Below, piece by piece: positions 7,824-17,448 of a stretch of 46,780 bases of DNA. The notes below the pieces were generated by a model. That model worked only from the letters and a program-made list of their open reading frames with translations. It had not been told where the DNA came from and searched no databases. This DNA is from Paludibacter sp. (GTDB lineage: Bacteria > Bacteroidota > Bacteroidia > Bacteroidales > Paludibacteraceae), in contig JAQUWU010000039.1 in NCBI GenBank assembly GCA_028692715.1, positions 1 through 46,780 on the forward strand. Reading direction: 5' to 3'. Numbering within the stretch: position 1 is the stretch's first letter; every line of letters starts with the position of its first letter. Position numbers and translations under genes: made by a program.

Positions 7824-10805
7824 TTAGAAATTAAGGTTCAGACCAAAAGCGAATACACGTGGAACCGGATAAGCATTCTGTGCTCCACTGTTAGATTCAG
7901 GATCGAGACCGGTAAACTTAGTCAAGGTAAATACATTCTGAACCGAAGCATTTATTTTCAGATGAATATCACTTTTTGGGAAAATTTTCCCAAAATCATA
8001 CGCTAAATAGGCATTATCCATTTTCAAAAATGAAGCATTTTGCAAATAATAATCACTATAACCTTCGTACTGATCGGTATTCTTAAATAATGAGTTATAA
8101 TACATGGTATTCAGATTCTCCGAAGTTGCCCAACCCGTGATAGCAATTGCATTATCGAGTGGTTTATAGTAAATATAATGTCCCACATTGGAATGGAATG
8201 ATGTTCCAAGGCTCCAGCTTTTATATTGAAAATTAGTACTGAACCCAAACATATATTTTGGTAAAGATGATTTTCCGCTTATATATCTGTCACTTGCATT
8301 TGTTAGTCCATCTCCATTTACATCCAACATTTGATCTTCAATCGGATAGCCCTGTTCATTGTAAACCTGGTGATACAAATAGAAAGTGTTACGACTATAG
8401 CCGACTGTATTGACAGAAGTTGCATCACTGAACAATCCAACACCGGCAGCATTGTCGATACTAATCTTCGTAATTTTATTTTCGTTATAAGTGGCATTGA
8501 AACTAAAATCCCAACTGAAGTCTTTGGTCTGAACAGCAATGGCTTTTACATTAAATTCAATTCCTTTATTTTCCATTGTTCCAATGTTTTTAATCATTGT
8601 TGAACCGAAACTAAGACCGTAAGGAATTGTAATTGAGTTTAATAGATCTTTGGTGCTTTTTTGATAGACATCAATACTACCGGTGATTCTGTGTTCGAAA
8701 AATCCATAATCGAGTCCTATATTGGCGGTAGCCGTTTCTTCCCATTTTAAATCGGGATTATAAACTTGAGGCCAAACAGTTGTATAGGCTTGATTTCCTA
8801 TTGTATACTGAGTATTTAAACCGCTTGTGGTATATCTCGGAATTGGATAATAGTTAGAAAGTCCATCCTGTTGGCCGGTAATACCATATCCCAGTCTTAA
8901 TTTTAAATCGGAAATAGTCCGGTTATTTTTCAGAAAGCTTTCTTCTTTTATTTTCCATGCCAATGCCATGGAAGGAAATAACCCCCAACGATGACGCTCT
9001 GCAAAGCGAGAAGAAGCATCATCACGCAACGAAGCGGTTAGTAAGTATTTTTCGTTGAATGTATAATTCAATCTTCCATAAAATGAAATAATGGAGTGAC
9101 TTGGTTTGTCGAACGGATACGTTGGAACACTGCTTGCAACTAAGTTACCTGCTGCATCGAAAGTAGAATAGTTGTAGTTGGTAGTCAGGAAATTATTGTA
9201 TGAATATCCGGCAGTCACATCCAACCTACTCAGAATGGAAGGTAATTCTTTGGTATAGAATAAATATGATTCAAAAAGCGTATTGCCTGTTTCTCGGGAA
9301 GGATTACCATTATAAACAGAACCACCCGCTACATTGTCGGCAAAATAATCGGCCGGTGTTGCATAATTATATACAGCACTTGATATATCATATCCTGCAT
9401 TTACATTCAAATGTAATTCAGGAAGAAAAAACATACTGTAATCCACCTGAAGATTGCCTACGCTTCTAAAAGTTTTGTTTGTCTCATTCACCTGATAAAG
9501 CATACTTACCGGATTGATATTGGTAAGTGCCGGATTTGTTTCGTATTGGGTATACTGAAAATAGCCTCCGTAAGTCTGATCATCAACATGAACCGGTTGT
9601 GTCGGGTCAAAAGCTGTTGCAGCCCAAATAGCAGCATCATTGGCAACCCGTTCGTTTTCGTACGAACCTTTTAGGTTCACATTTACTTTTAAGGTGTTTT
9701 TCAAAAAAGTGGGATTCAAATTCAGCGAAGCGGTTGCTCTTTCGTAATTTCCGGTTTTTAAAATACCATCCTGATTCAGATAACCGACGGAAACCCGGTA
9801 AGGTAATGACTTGACAGCTCCACTGACACTTAAGTTGTAATCGTGAGCCAATGCATCCTGAAAGATTTCATTTTGCCAGTTGGTATTGGCAGTTCCGGGA
9901 GCTACAATGCTTGTTCCGAGTTCGGTAACAACAGCACGATATTGGTCGGCAGTAAGAACAGGTGTCTGTTCACGGAGCGTTGACATTCTTACATTGGAAG
10001 AGAAATCAATTTTCATCTTGCCTTTAAGTCCTTTTTTTGTTGTTATCAGAATAACCCCGTTCGAAGCTCTCGAGCCGTAGATGGCCGCTGCGGAGGCATC
10101 TTTCAGTACAGTAAAGCTTTCGATATCGTTCGGATTCAGTTGACTGATCATTCCCGGTCCACCATTCCAACCTTCAATCGGAACATTATCAATTACGACT
10201 AACGGATCATTGGATACACTTAATGAAGCACCTCCGCGTATCAAAAATGAACTTCCTGCTCCCGGTTTTCCGCTGAAAGGTATTACCTGAACACCGGAGA
10301 TTTTATTAGCTATCAGACCTTCGGCATTGGTAACAGGTGCTTTTTCGAAATCCCTTGCACTTACTGAAGATATATTGCCGGTTAGGTCTTTGGCTTTTTG
10401 AGTTCCATAACCCACTACAATTATCTCATCCAGTTGTTTGTTGTCGGGTAATAATTGTACTTTGAGCTGATTTTTTCCGGATATGGAAATGGTTTGAGGT
10501 AGAAAACCTACATAGGAAAAAGTTAATTCGGATTTTCCAACAGGAACGTTTATTGAAAATTTGCCGTCAACATCAGTTAATGTTCCTATTTTTGTGCCAT
10601 TAATCAGAATGTTTACTCCGGGCAACGTAATTCCCTGTTCATCTATTACTGTTCCAGTGACCTTTCTTTGGTCATTTAACTGACTTTTCTGTTGCTGAGC
10701 TGAAAGGAGTGCCGTACCGGTTAAGCCAGGAATATACAACATTGCAACCATTACCAGAACCATTCGAAAATGACTCAGATTTCTTAAATTACTGGTTTTA
10801 CTCAT
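7824..10805 (-). CDS. SusC-like TonB-dependent transporter
   Basis: A 993-residue outer-membrane channel that imports galacto-oligosaccharides with energy from TonB. After a signal peptide (about 1-36) comes a carboxypeptidase-regulatory-like domain (about 46-120), then the TonB box DEIIVVGYG (126-134). A plug domain with a conserved VIDNVPIEGWNG stretch follows (about 140-250), then a 22-strand-type barrel ending in FAFGLNLNF with the terminal aromatic residue. It is the first gene of the operon; a promoter and a conserved block sit 95-150 bp upstream. No N-terminal STN domain is visible, so it should not signal to an anti-sigma factor. That fits control by the HTCS. Confidence 0.96.
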   Translation of the reverse strand: MSKTSNLRNLSHFRMVLVMVAMLYIPGLTGTALLSAQQQKSQLNDQRKVTGTVIDEQGITLPGVNILINGTKIGTLTDVDGKFSINVPVGKSELTFSYVGFLPQTISISGKNQLKVQLLPDNKQLDEIIVVGYGTQKAKDLTGNISSVSARDFEKAPVTNAEGLIANKISGVQVIPFSGKPGAGSSFLIRGGASLSVSNDPLVVIDNVPIEGWNGGPGMISQLNPNDIESFTVLKDASAAAIYGSRASNGVILITTKKGLKGKMKIDFSSNVRMSTLREQTPVLTADQYRAVVTELGTSIVAPGTANTNWQNEIFQDALAHDYNLSVSGAVKSLPYRVSVGYLNQDGILKTGNYERATASLNLNPTFLKNTLKVNVNLKGSYENERVANDAAIWAATAFDPTQPVHVDDQTYGGYFQYTQYETNPALTNINPVSMLYQVNETNKTFRSVGNLQVDYSMFFLPELHLNVNAGYDISSAVYNYATPADYFADNVAGGSVYNGNPSRETGNTLFESYLFYTKELPSILSRLDVTAGYSYNNFLTTNYNYSTFDAAGNLVASSVPTYPFDKPSHSIISFYGRLNYTFNEKYLLTASLRDDASSRFAERHRWGLFPSMALAWKIKEESFLKNNRTISDLKLRLGYGITGQQDGLSNYYPIPRYTTSGLNTQYTIGNQAYTTVWPQVYNPDLKWEETATANIGLDYGFFEHRITGSIDVYQKSTKDLLNSITIPYGLSFGSTMIKNIGTMENKGIEFNVKAIAVQTKDFSWDFSFNATYNENKITKISIDNAAGVGLFSDATSVNTVGYSRNTFYLYHQVYNEQGYPIEDQMLDVNGDGLTNASDRYISGKSSLPKYMFGFSTNFQYKSWSLGTSFHSNVGHYIYYKPLDNAIAITGWATSENLNTMYYNSLFKNTDQYEGYSDYYLQNASFLKMDNAYLAYDFGKIFPKSDIHLKINASVQNVFTLTKFTGLDPESNSGAQNAYPVPRVFAFGLNLNF

Positions 10806-10898
10806 GATATAATATTAAAATTAAATTGGTTAACGTATAAAAAAGAACAATTGATATGTCTTATAATTATGGATAACTTAACTGCAGATTTTACTTTG

Positions 10899-10929
10899 CA
10901 AATATAATAATGGATATAGATTGAATCAA
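10899..10929 (-). promoter_or_regulatory. Predicted promoter of the galactan operon
   Basis: On the minus strand TTG (10927-10929, within CTTG) and TATATTTG (10899-10906) are spaced by 20 bp. This matches the Bacteroidota consensus of -33 TTG and -7 TAnnTTTG. The leader to susC would be about 90 nt. Confidence 0.65.
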
Positions 10930-10953
10930 GCACTAATTGGACAAAAAAGACAA
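10927..10953 (-). promoter_or_regulatory. Conserved block, putative HTCS operator (susC copy)
   Basis: This 27-bp block matches 12203-12229 at 23 positions. On the minus strand it contains TTGTC and TTGTCC with a 9-bp period, ending in AGTGCTTG at the -33 element. Position just upstream of the promoter and the presence of an HTCS gene nearby suggest an activator site. That is inference. Confidence 0.55.
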
Positions 10954-11198
10954 TAAATTAGATACGTAATGGTCAATTGTTTTATTTTTTTAATATCAGA
11001 GCTAAAATCTGAAAACTAAAATTCCAATCCAATTATTCCAGAATTACACATCTTGATACTTCTTTAAGAATATTTAGATAAATGCTTTAGCTTATTTATT
11101 GACATTTATAATAGATAAATTGCCAATACATAATATGTAAGAAACCTGAGAGATCACTCCAAATCATGTCTGAAATGACCTCCATTATTAAATTTGGT
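10954..11198. other. Intergenic DNA without further recognised features
   Basis: Together with the susC leader this makes a 393-bp gap between susC and the gene for the 276-residue protein. Apart from the promoter and conserved block, I see only A/T-rich DNA and no strong terminator hairpin. Confidence 0.5.
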
Positions 11199-12029
11199 TT
11201 AGGGTACCAATATTTTATTCGTTTGGCCATTTACCCGAATTAAATATGCTCCGCTTTTTATAATCTGTGTAAATTGGTTCTCAACTACAGTTGACCTTAT
11301 CAAAAGACCTGTCATAGTATACAGTTCCACTTGAGCTTTTCCTTTAAATTGGGCGTTGATTAAACCTGGCATGACTGATAATTTTAGGCTAGATGCAGTT
11401 TGCTGATCAATTCCGGTACCAGATGAAATTGTAAAACCAGCTTTATAACCGGTCGAAGAAGTACCAAGAGCAAAAGCATTGTCTTGATCTCCGTTCGCTG
11501 TTATCCATGTTGACGCTGTTGTTTGCCAATATTGTGTCTTTGCTAATATAACTTCCAGATAATAAGTCCCGGGAGTATTTCCAACAAGTGAATGAACATC
11601 AATTCCGGCTGAAACATTGTTGTAAATTGAATTCAGGGTTCTTGTGCTGGTCAAACGATCACCGTTAGAAAAAAATGAGTTGTTTAATGCAATATTACTC
11701 CAATTACCTGCAGTTCCAGTGGTTGAATATGCCCGATAATAAAGTACAAAGGATGAAGCATCAATGAAATCATCAGCGCCATATGTTCCTGATTCACCAT
11801 AGCCTCCATTGAGTACCAAAGAACTAGAAGTACCGAAATCATAACTTTCAAAGGCCGTGTTTGATGCCCAATTATTATCACAAGTCCAGGTTAGATCTGT
11901 GGCAATAGCGTAATTGTAAAGGGTCTCATTAGAAGTCACCGTTACAAAACTTCTTGCCCAATAACCACTGGCCGAAACAAAAGAACTTGCCAATAAAATG
12001 GCACAAAAAAAAGTAGTAATTTTTTTCAT
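11199..12029 (-). CDS. Secreted protein of unknown function with T9SS tail, galactan locus
   Basis: I do not recognise a family. The 276-residue protein has a clear signal peptide (MKKITTFFCAILLASSFVSA). A body of about 180 residues follows, rich in Ser, Thr, Asn, Tyr and Trp and looking all-beta. A C-terminal ~70-residue domain closes with SGAYLIRVNGQTNKILVP, a type A T9SS sorting tail. It contains one cysteine in the mature part (TWTCDNNW). It has its own promoter, which shares a 27-bp block with the susC promoter, so it is probably induced by galactan too. A surface galactan-binding or matrix protein is possible, but nothing seen proves binding or catalysis; no obvious catalytic motif is present. 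Confidence 0.75.
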   Translation of the reverse strand: MKKITTFFCAILLASSFVSASGYWARSFVTVTSNETLYNYAIATDLTWTCDNNWASNTAFESYDFGTSSSLVLNGGYGESGTYGADDFIDASSFVLYYRAYSTTGTAGNWSNIALNNSFFSNGDRLTSTRTLNSIYNNVSAGIDVHSLVGNTPGTYYLEVILAKTQYWQTTASTWITANGDQDNAFALGTSSTGYKAGFTISSGTGIDQQTASSLKLSVMPGLINAQFKGKAQVELYTMTGLLIRSTVVENQFTQIIKSGAYLIRVNGQTNKILVP

Positions 12030-12173
12030 AAAGATTGAATTTAAAGGGTTACTTAGTTGAAAATTAATATTGTTTTAAATTTGAGATTTTTAAAATAAAC
12101 AAAAGTATCAACCCTTGCATTGTTGTTTATAATTACATATTTAAAATGATGATTTTGTATGGGCTGAATGATG

Positions 12174-12205
12174 CAAATATAGGGATAAAGTGTCTCGAAA
12201 AACAA
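12174..12205 (-). promoter_or_regulatory. Predicted promoter of the 276-residue protein gene
   Basis: On the minus strand a -33 TTG (12203-12205, within CTTG) and a -7 TATATTTG (12174-12181) are spaced by 21 bp. It is laid out like the susC promoter, with an identical -7 octamer. The leader would be about 140 nt. Confidence 0.6.
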
Positions 12206-12229
12206 GCACAAATAGGACAAAGAAGGCAA
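12203..12229 (-). promoter_or_regulatory. Conserved block, putative HTCS operator (second copy)
   Basis: It matches 10927-10953 at 23 of 27 positions, and the differences are isolated single bases. A further TTGTCC on the minus strand lies just upstream (about 12236-12241). The rest of the 404-bp gap (12030-12433) shows no other clear element. Confidence 0.55.
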
Positions 12230-12433
12230 CGAAAAGGACAAAAAAAGATATTAATGGGAAGATTTTATTCGGATGATAGCTAAAGTTCGCCTTCTTTCCC
12301 TTGAATTAATCTGTTTGAACTTAAAAGGACTTAGGATGGAGTATGATGGGAATTTGAGTTTTGCTAATTTAAACTGGAATTTCAATACATTGAATTTTAG
12401 CAACTCGAATGGTTATATTGGTTTTGAATGGAT

Positions 12434-15400
12434 TTATTCCATAAACTGTTTAGGTGTTTTTCCAAATTGATTTTGAAAGCATTTAGAAAAATAGGAGGCA
12501 TTGGAGAATCCGACCAGATACATTACTTCAGCCACGGAAAATTTTCGTTGAGTCAATAACATAGCAGCTTTTTTCATTCGGATAGACCGGATATATTCAA
12601 CAGGTGATAATCCCGTAAGTTGTTTAATTCTACGATAGATTTGTTTTGTGCTGATGCCTGAAATACGACTTAAACTATTAACATTCAAATCAGCATCTGC
12701 AATTTTATCTTCAATAATCCGGGTAATATCAACAAGTATTTTTTCAGTCCATGATTCGGCTACAATTTCCTTTGGATCAGATAGTGCTTCCAAACGAATT
12801 TTTTCTTCTATTTTTTCTTTTGTGCCAAGCAATTGTTTCATCCTAAGCAACAACAATTCCGTATCGAAAGGCTTTGACATAAAAGCATTGACCCCCAATT
12901 CTATGCTCTCACCTTCTGTCAGTTTATCATCTTTAGCTGTTAGCATTATTATTGGTACCAAAGATATTTCTTTGTTTTTCCGCAGTTGTTTGCACATTTC
13001 CAAACCATCCATTACCGGCATCATAATGTCCGAAATGATAAGTTCTGGTTTAGTTTTAATGGCAAAATCCAAACCGGTTTTACCATTATGTGCTATTATA
13101 CATTTATAATTAGATGAAAGTGCCTGCTGAATAAATTCGCTTACCTCAATATTGTCCTCCACAATTAAAACCAATGGTTTCTGTTCACCTTCAATAGTTC
13201 CGGCTTCCTCGTTATCTACATTTACGAATGAACCAATAATCGCTTTGCCTTCAATAACAGGTAGTTGCAAGCTAATTTTTGTCCCTTTGCCTTCTTCGGA
13301 GCTAATGCTTATCGTTCCGTTATGAAGTTCTACATAGTTTTTTACTAAATACAGGCCAATACCGCTTCCTACCTTGTCGTTTACCGTTTTACGAGATTGG
13401 AAAAAACGGTCGAAAACAAAGGGCAGATCATCGGTAGGAATGCCGATACCCAAGTCGGAGATATTCACAACTAAAAAGTTGTCTTTTTCAGTGGAAGCTA
13501 GAATTTCGAAATTGATGTTTCCACCCGTATTTGAGAATTTTATGGCATTTGAAATTAAGTTGTTGAGCACCGATTCCATTTTTAATACGTCGATATTAAC
13601 CAATACGGTATCCATTTCGGTAAAAAATGTCGTGATCAGGTTTTTCCGGGTAAAAGCTTCTTCGTAAACAGAAAAAATACCTCGGGCAAATTCGATAAAT
13701 TCTACCTGCGAGACAAATAAAGTATTATTCATTGAACCATCGAAACGTTCAAAGCTAATAACTTGTTGAATTAATGCATTCAGACGCAGGGCATTTTGCT
13801 GAATCAGGGTCAGTTGTTTTTTTAAGTTCAGGTTTTTAGTTTCTATTAGAAGTTTACTAATGGGAGCAATAATCAGGCTTAATGGGGTTTTAAACTCATG
13901 CGATACATTGGTGAAAAATTCAATTTTCAAATTCGATAATTCAAGTGATTTTTCTTTTTCTATTCGTTCAATTTTAGTTTGGTGTTTATCTCTGAAGTAA
14001 TTAAATACCCATAAGAAAAAACCAATAATCAAAAGTGCATAAAATAATTTTGCCCAAATGCTGTAATACCATGGTGGACGGATGATTAAATGAAAATTAA
14101 GTAAAGATTGTACTGCTTTTCCATTGGAATCAAGTCTACCTATACTCAGCTTATAAATTCCCGGAGCTAAATTGTTATACGAAATCCGGTTGGAACTGGA
14201 CTTAACAGTTCGCCAATCATTATCTACACCATCTAATTGATAAACGTATTTATAAATTTCTTCCTGAGAAAAACTCAGATCGGAAAACTCAAAGGAAACA
14301 TTGTTTTGGTTATAGTTGAGAGTAAGTTCTTTAGAATAACGGATACTTTTACCTTTGTAATCCAGCCCGGCCTGAAAATATAAATCATTGACATATAAAG
14401 CAGTTAATCTAATCGGGTCATAGGGTTTTTCATCTTTAATTATGTTTGTTGAAAATTTGACAAATCCATCAATGCCGCCCAAATAAATTTCATCGCTTGA
14501 TGAATCAAAAAAACTGCACCAAAGTGGTATGTTTGCAATTTTTACATGTTTAATCTGGAGTGTTTCTTTTCCCAGAACAAATGTCCCATCAGAAGTTGTA
14601 ATCCATATATGATTTTTTTCTTCGGTTAAAATCCTGATAATGCTTTCATCAATGTTTTTATATCTGATTATTTGTGTTCGGTTTGTTTTTGGATCAATAC
14701 GATTTAACCCTCCCATGAAACCTGTCCAGATAAAACCCTCCCGATCACAAATCAAGCAAGTCGCACTGATATTTGACTTTTGTCCGGCTTTGGTTTGTAC
14801 CGAAAACTGAGTAACGATTCCAGTCTTTGTGTTGATTTTATTGATTCCGCTATTATAGGTCAAAGCCCACACATTTCCCTGTAGATCCGGAAGTATCTTA
14901 TTTATAAAATTATCAGATAAACCGTATTTTCCCGGTTTTTTGTAGAAATTCTTTTCTGCTACATAAAAAGATGATTTGCTTTTCATTAATTTCTCTTTAT
15001 TCACTACAAAGATGCCTCCCAAACAGGTTCCGATCCATAACCGTCCTTGTTTATCTTCAAACATACTATAAGCCCAATTGGCATTACGGGTCCGGGTGCT
15101 ATCTACTATATTATAATGTATGAATTGTCGGGTCTGATAATCGTAGCGGTTAATACTACCATCGGTTGCCACCCAAAGATTATTGTCTCTGTCTTCGTAA
15201 ATGGAACGGATCCGGTTGTGTGAAATCGGATAATGTTTATCACCCAATTTGTACCAAAGACAGGTCTTGTTATCTGACGAAGTAAAAATCAAACCATTTG
15301 TTCCCCCGAACCAAAAATTATTACGTGAGTCTTTATAGATTACCTGTAATTGATTTCCATCACCAATGCCCGTCACATGCGAGATGGGAACATATTTGTA

Positions 15401-16384
15401 AGTTTTGTTGTATTTGAATAAGGAAACCCCGTAATCGGTTCCAAACCATGCATTGTTGTTTTTATCAACAAAAACACCCCAAACAATATTATTCGTTAAT
15501 GACTTCGCATTCCGGGAATCGTGAACAAGATGTTTGAAAATATTTTTTTCAGTGTTATAAATATATAGACCATTATCAGTTCCACAAAGCAGGTTTTGGT
15601 CCCGGTCCATGGCCAATGATTTGATCGAATTATTGTCGAAATCGTCTACCCGTTCAACCAATTCGCTAGCTGGAAAGAATTTGAACAAATAACCTTCTGT
15701 TCCAATCCAGATGCATTTTCGTGTTGAGTCTTCTAATAATGAATTAACTAATAGGCTATTTTTCTTAAACCGTACGGGAAGTGTTATGGTTTTAAAAGTT
15801 GAAGATTTGGGTTCGAGATAGCAAAGTCCATTGTATGTCCCTACGTAAAGAATTTTTTGTTTCGATACCAGAATAGAATAGATTGCCCGGTGAGGTATTC
15901 CTGCGTTTTTACGGGAACTAATATTTCGAACCTGCTTATTCTTTAAATTATATTCATACAATCCGTTTAAAGATCCAATCCATAATTTGTCACCCGATAA
16001 AGCCATAGAGCGTATATCCGATGGAAAATTGATATTATTTTTTTCGTACTGTTCGGTTTCCAGATTATAAAACAGCACACCATTATCTGACCCAAGGCAT
16101 AGTTGCTTTGAATCTAACAAAATTCCACAGTTAATCATCGAGTTTGCCGGACTCTTGTCTTCTGTATAAGGATAAAGTTGTTGTTGAATTGTGTAACCGT
16201 TGTATACAAACAGACCTTTATCAGATCCCATCCACATCATTCCCTGATGGTCCTGAATAAAACAATTTACAGTAGAGGCATCTGGACTCAGTAAAATATT
16301 GTTGAATTCGTTATAAGTATTGGTTTGGGCAAAAGAAAACAACACGCGCAGCATTAAACAAAGCAGAAGTAAGGTTGGTTTCAT
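12434..16384 (-). CDS. Hybrid two-component system (HTCS) regulator
   Basis: Senses a galactan product in the periplasm and activates the locus. Start set at the ATG at 16384 (1316 residues), which opens a signal sequence (MKPTLLLLCLMLRVLFSFAQ); an ATG 19 codons upstream is the alternative. Residues about 25-680 are two-component propeller repeats (WIGT, WFGT and WVAT blades), then a Y_Y_Y domain (to about 770) and one membrane helix (about 778-797). A histidine kinase follows with His829 in NVSHEFKTPL and a GSGIGLYLVK ATP lid. Next is a receiver with Asp1119 in IISDIMMPVMDG, and finally an AraC-type helix-turn-helix (about 1216-1316, GFSNASYFSKCFQNQFG). All catalytic residues are present. 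Its gene ends 404 bp before the 276-residue protein gene. Confidence 0.95.
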   Translation of the reverse strand: MKPTLLLLCLMLRVLFSFAQTNTYNEFNNILLSPDASTVNCFIQDHQGMMWMGSDKGLFVYNGYTIQQQLYPYTEDKSPANSMINCGILLDSKQLCLGSDNGVLFYNLETEQYEKNNINFPSDIRSMALSGDKLWIGSLNGLYEYNLKNKQVRNISSRKNAGIPHRAIYSILVSKQKILYVGTYNGLCYLEPKSSTFKTITLPVRFKKNSLLVNSLLEDSTRKCIWIGTEGYLFKFFPASELVERVDDFDNNSIKSLAMDRDQNLLCGTDNGLYIYNTEKNIFKHLVHDSRNAKSLTNNIVWGVFVDKNNNAWFGTDYGVSLFKYNKTYKYVPISHVTGIGDGNQLQVIYKDSRNNFWFGGTNGLIFTSSDNKTCLWYKLGDKHYPISHNRIRSIYEDRDNNLWVATDGSINRYDYQTRQFIHYNIVDSTRTRNANWAYSMFEDKQGRLWIGTCLGGIFVVNKEKLMKSKSSFYVAEKNFYKKPGKYGLSDNFINKILPDLQGNVWALTYNSGINKINTKTGIVTQFSVQTKAGQKSNISATCLICDREGFIWTGFMGGLNRIDPKTNRTQIIRYKNIDESIIRILTEEKNHIWITTSDGTFVLGKETLQIKHVKIANIPLWCSFFDSSSDEIYLGGIDGFVKFSTNIIKDEKPYDPIRLTALYVNDLYFQAGLDYKGKSIRYSKELTLNYNQNNVSFEFSDLSFSQEEIYKYVYQLDGVDNDWRTVKSSSNRISYNNLAPGIYKLSIGRLDSNGKAVQSLLNFHLIIRPPWYYSIWAKLFYALLIIGFFLWVFNYFRDKHQTKIERIEKEKSLELSNLKIEFFTNVSHEFKTPLSLIIAPISKLLIETKNLNLKKQLTLIQQNALRLNALIQQVISFERFDGSMNNTLFVSQVEFIEFARGIFSVYEEAFTRKNLITTFFTEMDTVLVNIDVLKMESVLNNLISNAIKFSNTGGNINFEILASTEKDNFLVVNISDLGIGIPTDDLPFVFDRFFQSRKTVNDKVGSGIGLYLVKNYVELHNGTISISSEEGKGTKISLQLPVIEGKAIIGSFVNVDNEEAGTIEGEQKPLVLIVEDNIEVSEFIQQALSSNYKCIIAHNGKTGLDFAIKTKPELIISDIMMPVMDGLEMCKQLRKNKEISLVPIIMLTAKDDKLTEGESIELGVNAFMSKPFDTELLLLRMKQLLGTKEKIEEKIRLEALSDPKEIVAESWTEKILVDITRIIEDKIADADLNVNSLSRISGISTKQIYRRIKQLTGLSPVEYIRSIRMKKAAMLLTQRKFSVAEVMYLVGFSNASYFSKCFQNQFGKTPKQFME

Positions 16385-16479
16385 GTCATATAAACTAAAT
16401 AAGAAAATTTTACAGCATTCTTCAAATTTTCGTTTAAGCATAGTGATTTCCTGATTGTATTAAATTATCTTCAAAAATA

Positions 16480-16487
16480 CAAATATA
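16480..16487 (-). promoter_or_regulatory. Candidate -7 element for the HTCS gene
   Basis: TATATTTG on the minus strand, about 100 bp from the chosen ATG and 40 bp from the upstream one. No convincing TTG at -33. Confidence 0.35.
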
Positions 16488-16672
16488 AAATGAATTGTAA
16501 ACTTTGTCTCAGTATTTTTATATAATTTTTTTTTATTAAAAATACGTATTATAGAATAAATGAATATTGATTAAATTCCTTATAATTAAATGTATAGGCT
16601 ATATAATAGCTCGTTTGGTTAATAATAAAAAAATGGAGGTTTAGTTAATCTATATTTTTTATATTAATTCTT

Positions 16673-17002
16673 TTATAGCATAATAAGGATTAAGTATAAT
16701 CTAAATTTCAGTACTGAATTTTCTGCAGTCTTTTTTTTATAGGCAAATTCATCAGTTGAAAACAAGAGACGAAGCGAAGCAAATCCAACTAAATTTACAC
16801 TATCAACTTCCTTTAAACATTTAGGCAATTTTATTATTCGGTTCGAGATTACGTTCTGGACATCACTAGTTGAGAGAGATGAAATCTATGAAAGATATTT
16901 ATTTAAATCCTTTAATGTTCGTTTCTTGTTCAATTTTGGAGATGCATTCTATTTTTATCTTTGTGGATTTGGAAGCTTCACAGCATTAAATTGCACAGCC
17001 AT
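16673..17002 (-). pseudogene. Decayed HU-like DNA-binding protein gene
   Basis: Reading the minus strand from the ATG at 17002 gives one continuous 109-codon frame with three stops inside (TAA and TAG at codons 16 and 18, TAG near codon 38). The start MAVQFNAVKLPNPQ and the later SLSTSDVQNVIS, LPKCLKEVDSVNLVGFASL resemble Bacteroidota HU-family proteins. Those open with M-A-V-x-(F/Y)-N-x-V-x-x-x-N-P and have an L-G-(D/E)-F-G-S-F loop. Here that loop has become L-V-G-F-A-S-L. Frame retention with three nonsense changes means recent loss by point mutation. The family call is from pattern memory only. Confidence 0.6.
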
Positions 17003-17027
17003 AATTGTCTAATTTACAAATAAATTT

Positions 17028-17439
17028 ATAGGTATTATCGGTTAGACCGTCCAGATTTCGATCAAAGATATTAGCTTTGTCGAATGGAAGAAAGAGACTG
17101 ATTTATAGGACTGAACTCAATAAAATTTACTCTTATATTTTATAAAGACGAAGCATGTTATAAATATCTTGCTGACATAAAATGGGAGAGTGGAATAGAG
17201 GAAAGAATCAACCAGATATGCACATTCATATTATGAATTTGAAAGGATGGTTAAGAGGAATACATTATCCTTGTTGCAAAGATAGGTTACAAGGTTACCT
17301 TGAAGAATATTATTTCAGGTACAATAGACGAAATAATATGGACACTCTCTTTGATACCCTAATAAAAAGGATGGTTAGATATGAACCAAAGCGTTTAAAT
17401 ACAGAGAACTAATTGGGCGGTCTAACCACTAATACCTAT
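17028..17439. mobile_element. IS1595-family (ISXO2-like) element, internally deleted
   Basis: Terminal inverted repeats at 17028-17053 and 17414-17439 match at 23 of 26 positions (core GGTTAGACCG). Inside are the first and last parts of an ISXO2-type transposase with the catalytic middle missing. The element is about 412 bp, against roughly 1 kb for an intact one. It cannot move by itself but could be mobilised in trans. I found no clear target duplication at its ends. Confidence 0.8.
17123..17409 (+). pseudogene. ISXO2-type transposase remnant
   Basis: The N-terminal part reads FYKDEACYKYLADIKW (17138-17185). The C-terminal part, in another frame from 17182, reads HIHIMNLKGWLRGIHYPC then LEEYYFRYNRR, the typical end of ISXO2/IS1595 transposases. 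The zinc-ribbon region and most of the DDE core are gone. The 76-codon open frame from 17182 is therefore a fragment, not a small gene. Confidence 0.8.
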
Positions 17440-17448
17440 CGTTTTTTT

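Noticed and set aside
12053-12470. Short open frames on both strands between the 276-residue protein gene and the HTCS gene
   Set aside because: They overlap the promoter/operator region or the end of the HTCS gene and show no protein-like features.
16742-17010. Long plus-strand open frame opposite the HU-like remnant
   Set aside because: It lacks an ATG and is the shadow of the minus-strand pseudogene frame, which has recognisable HU-type features.
17182-17412. 76-codon frame as an independent small gene
   Set aside because: It is the C-terminal end of an ISXO2-type transposase within a deleted element.
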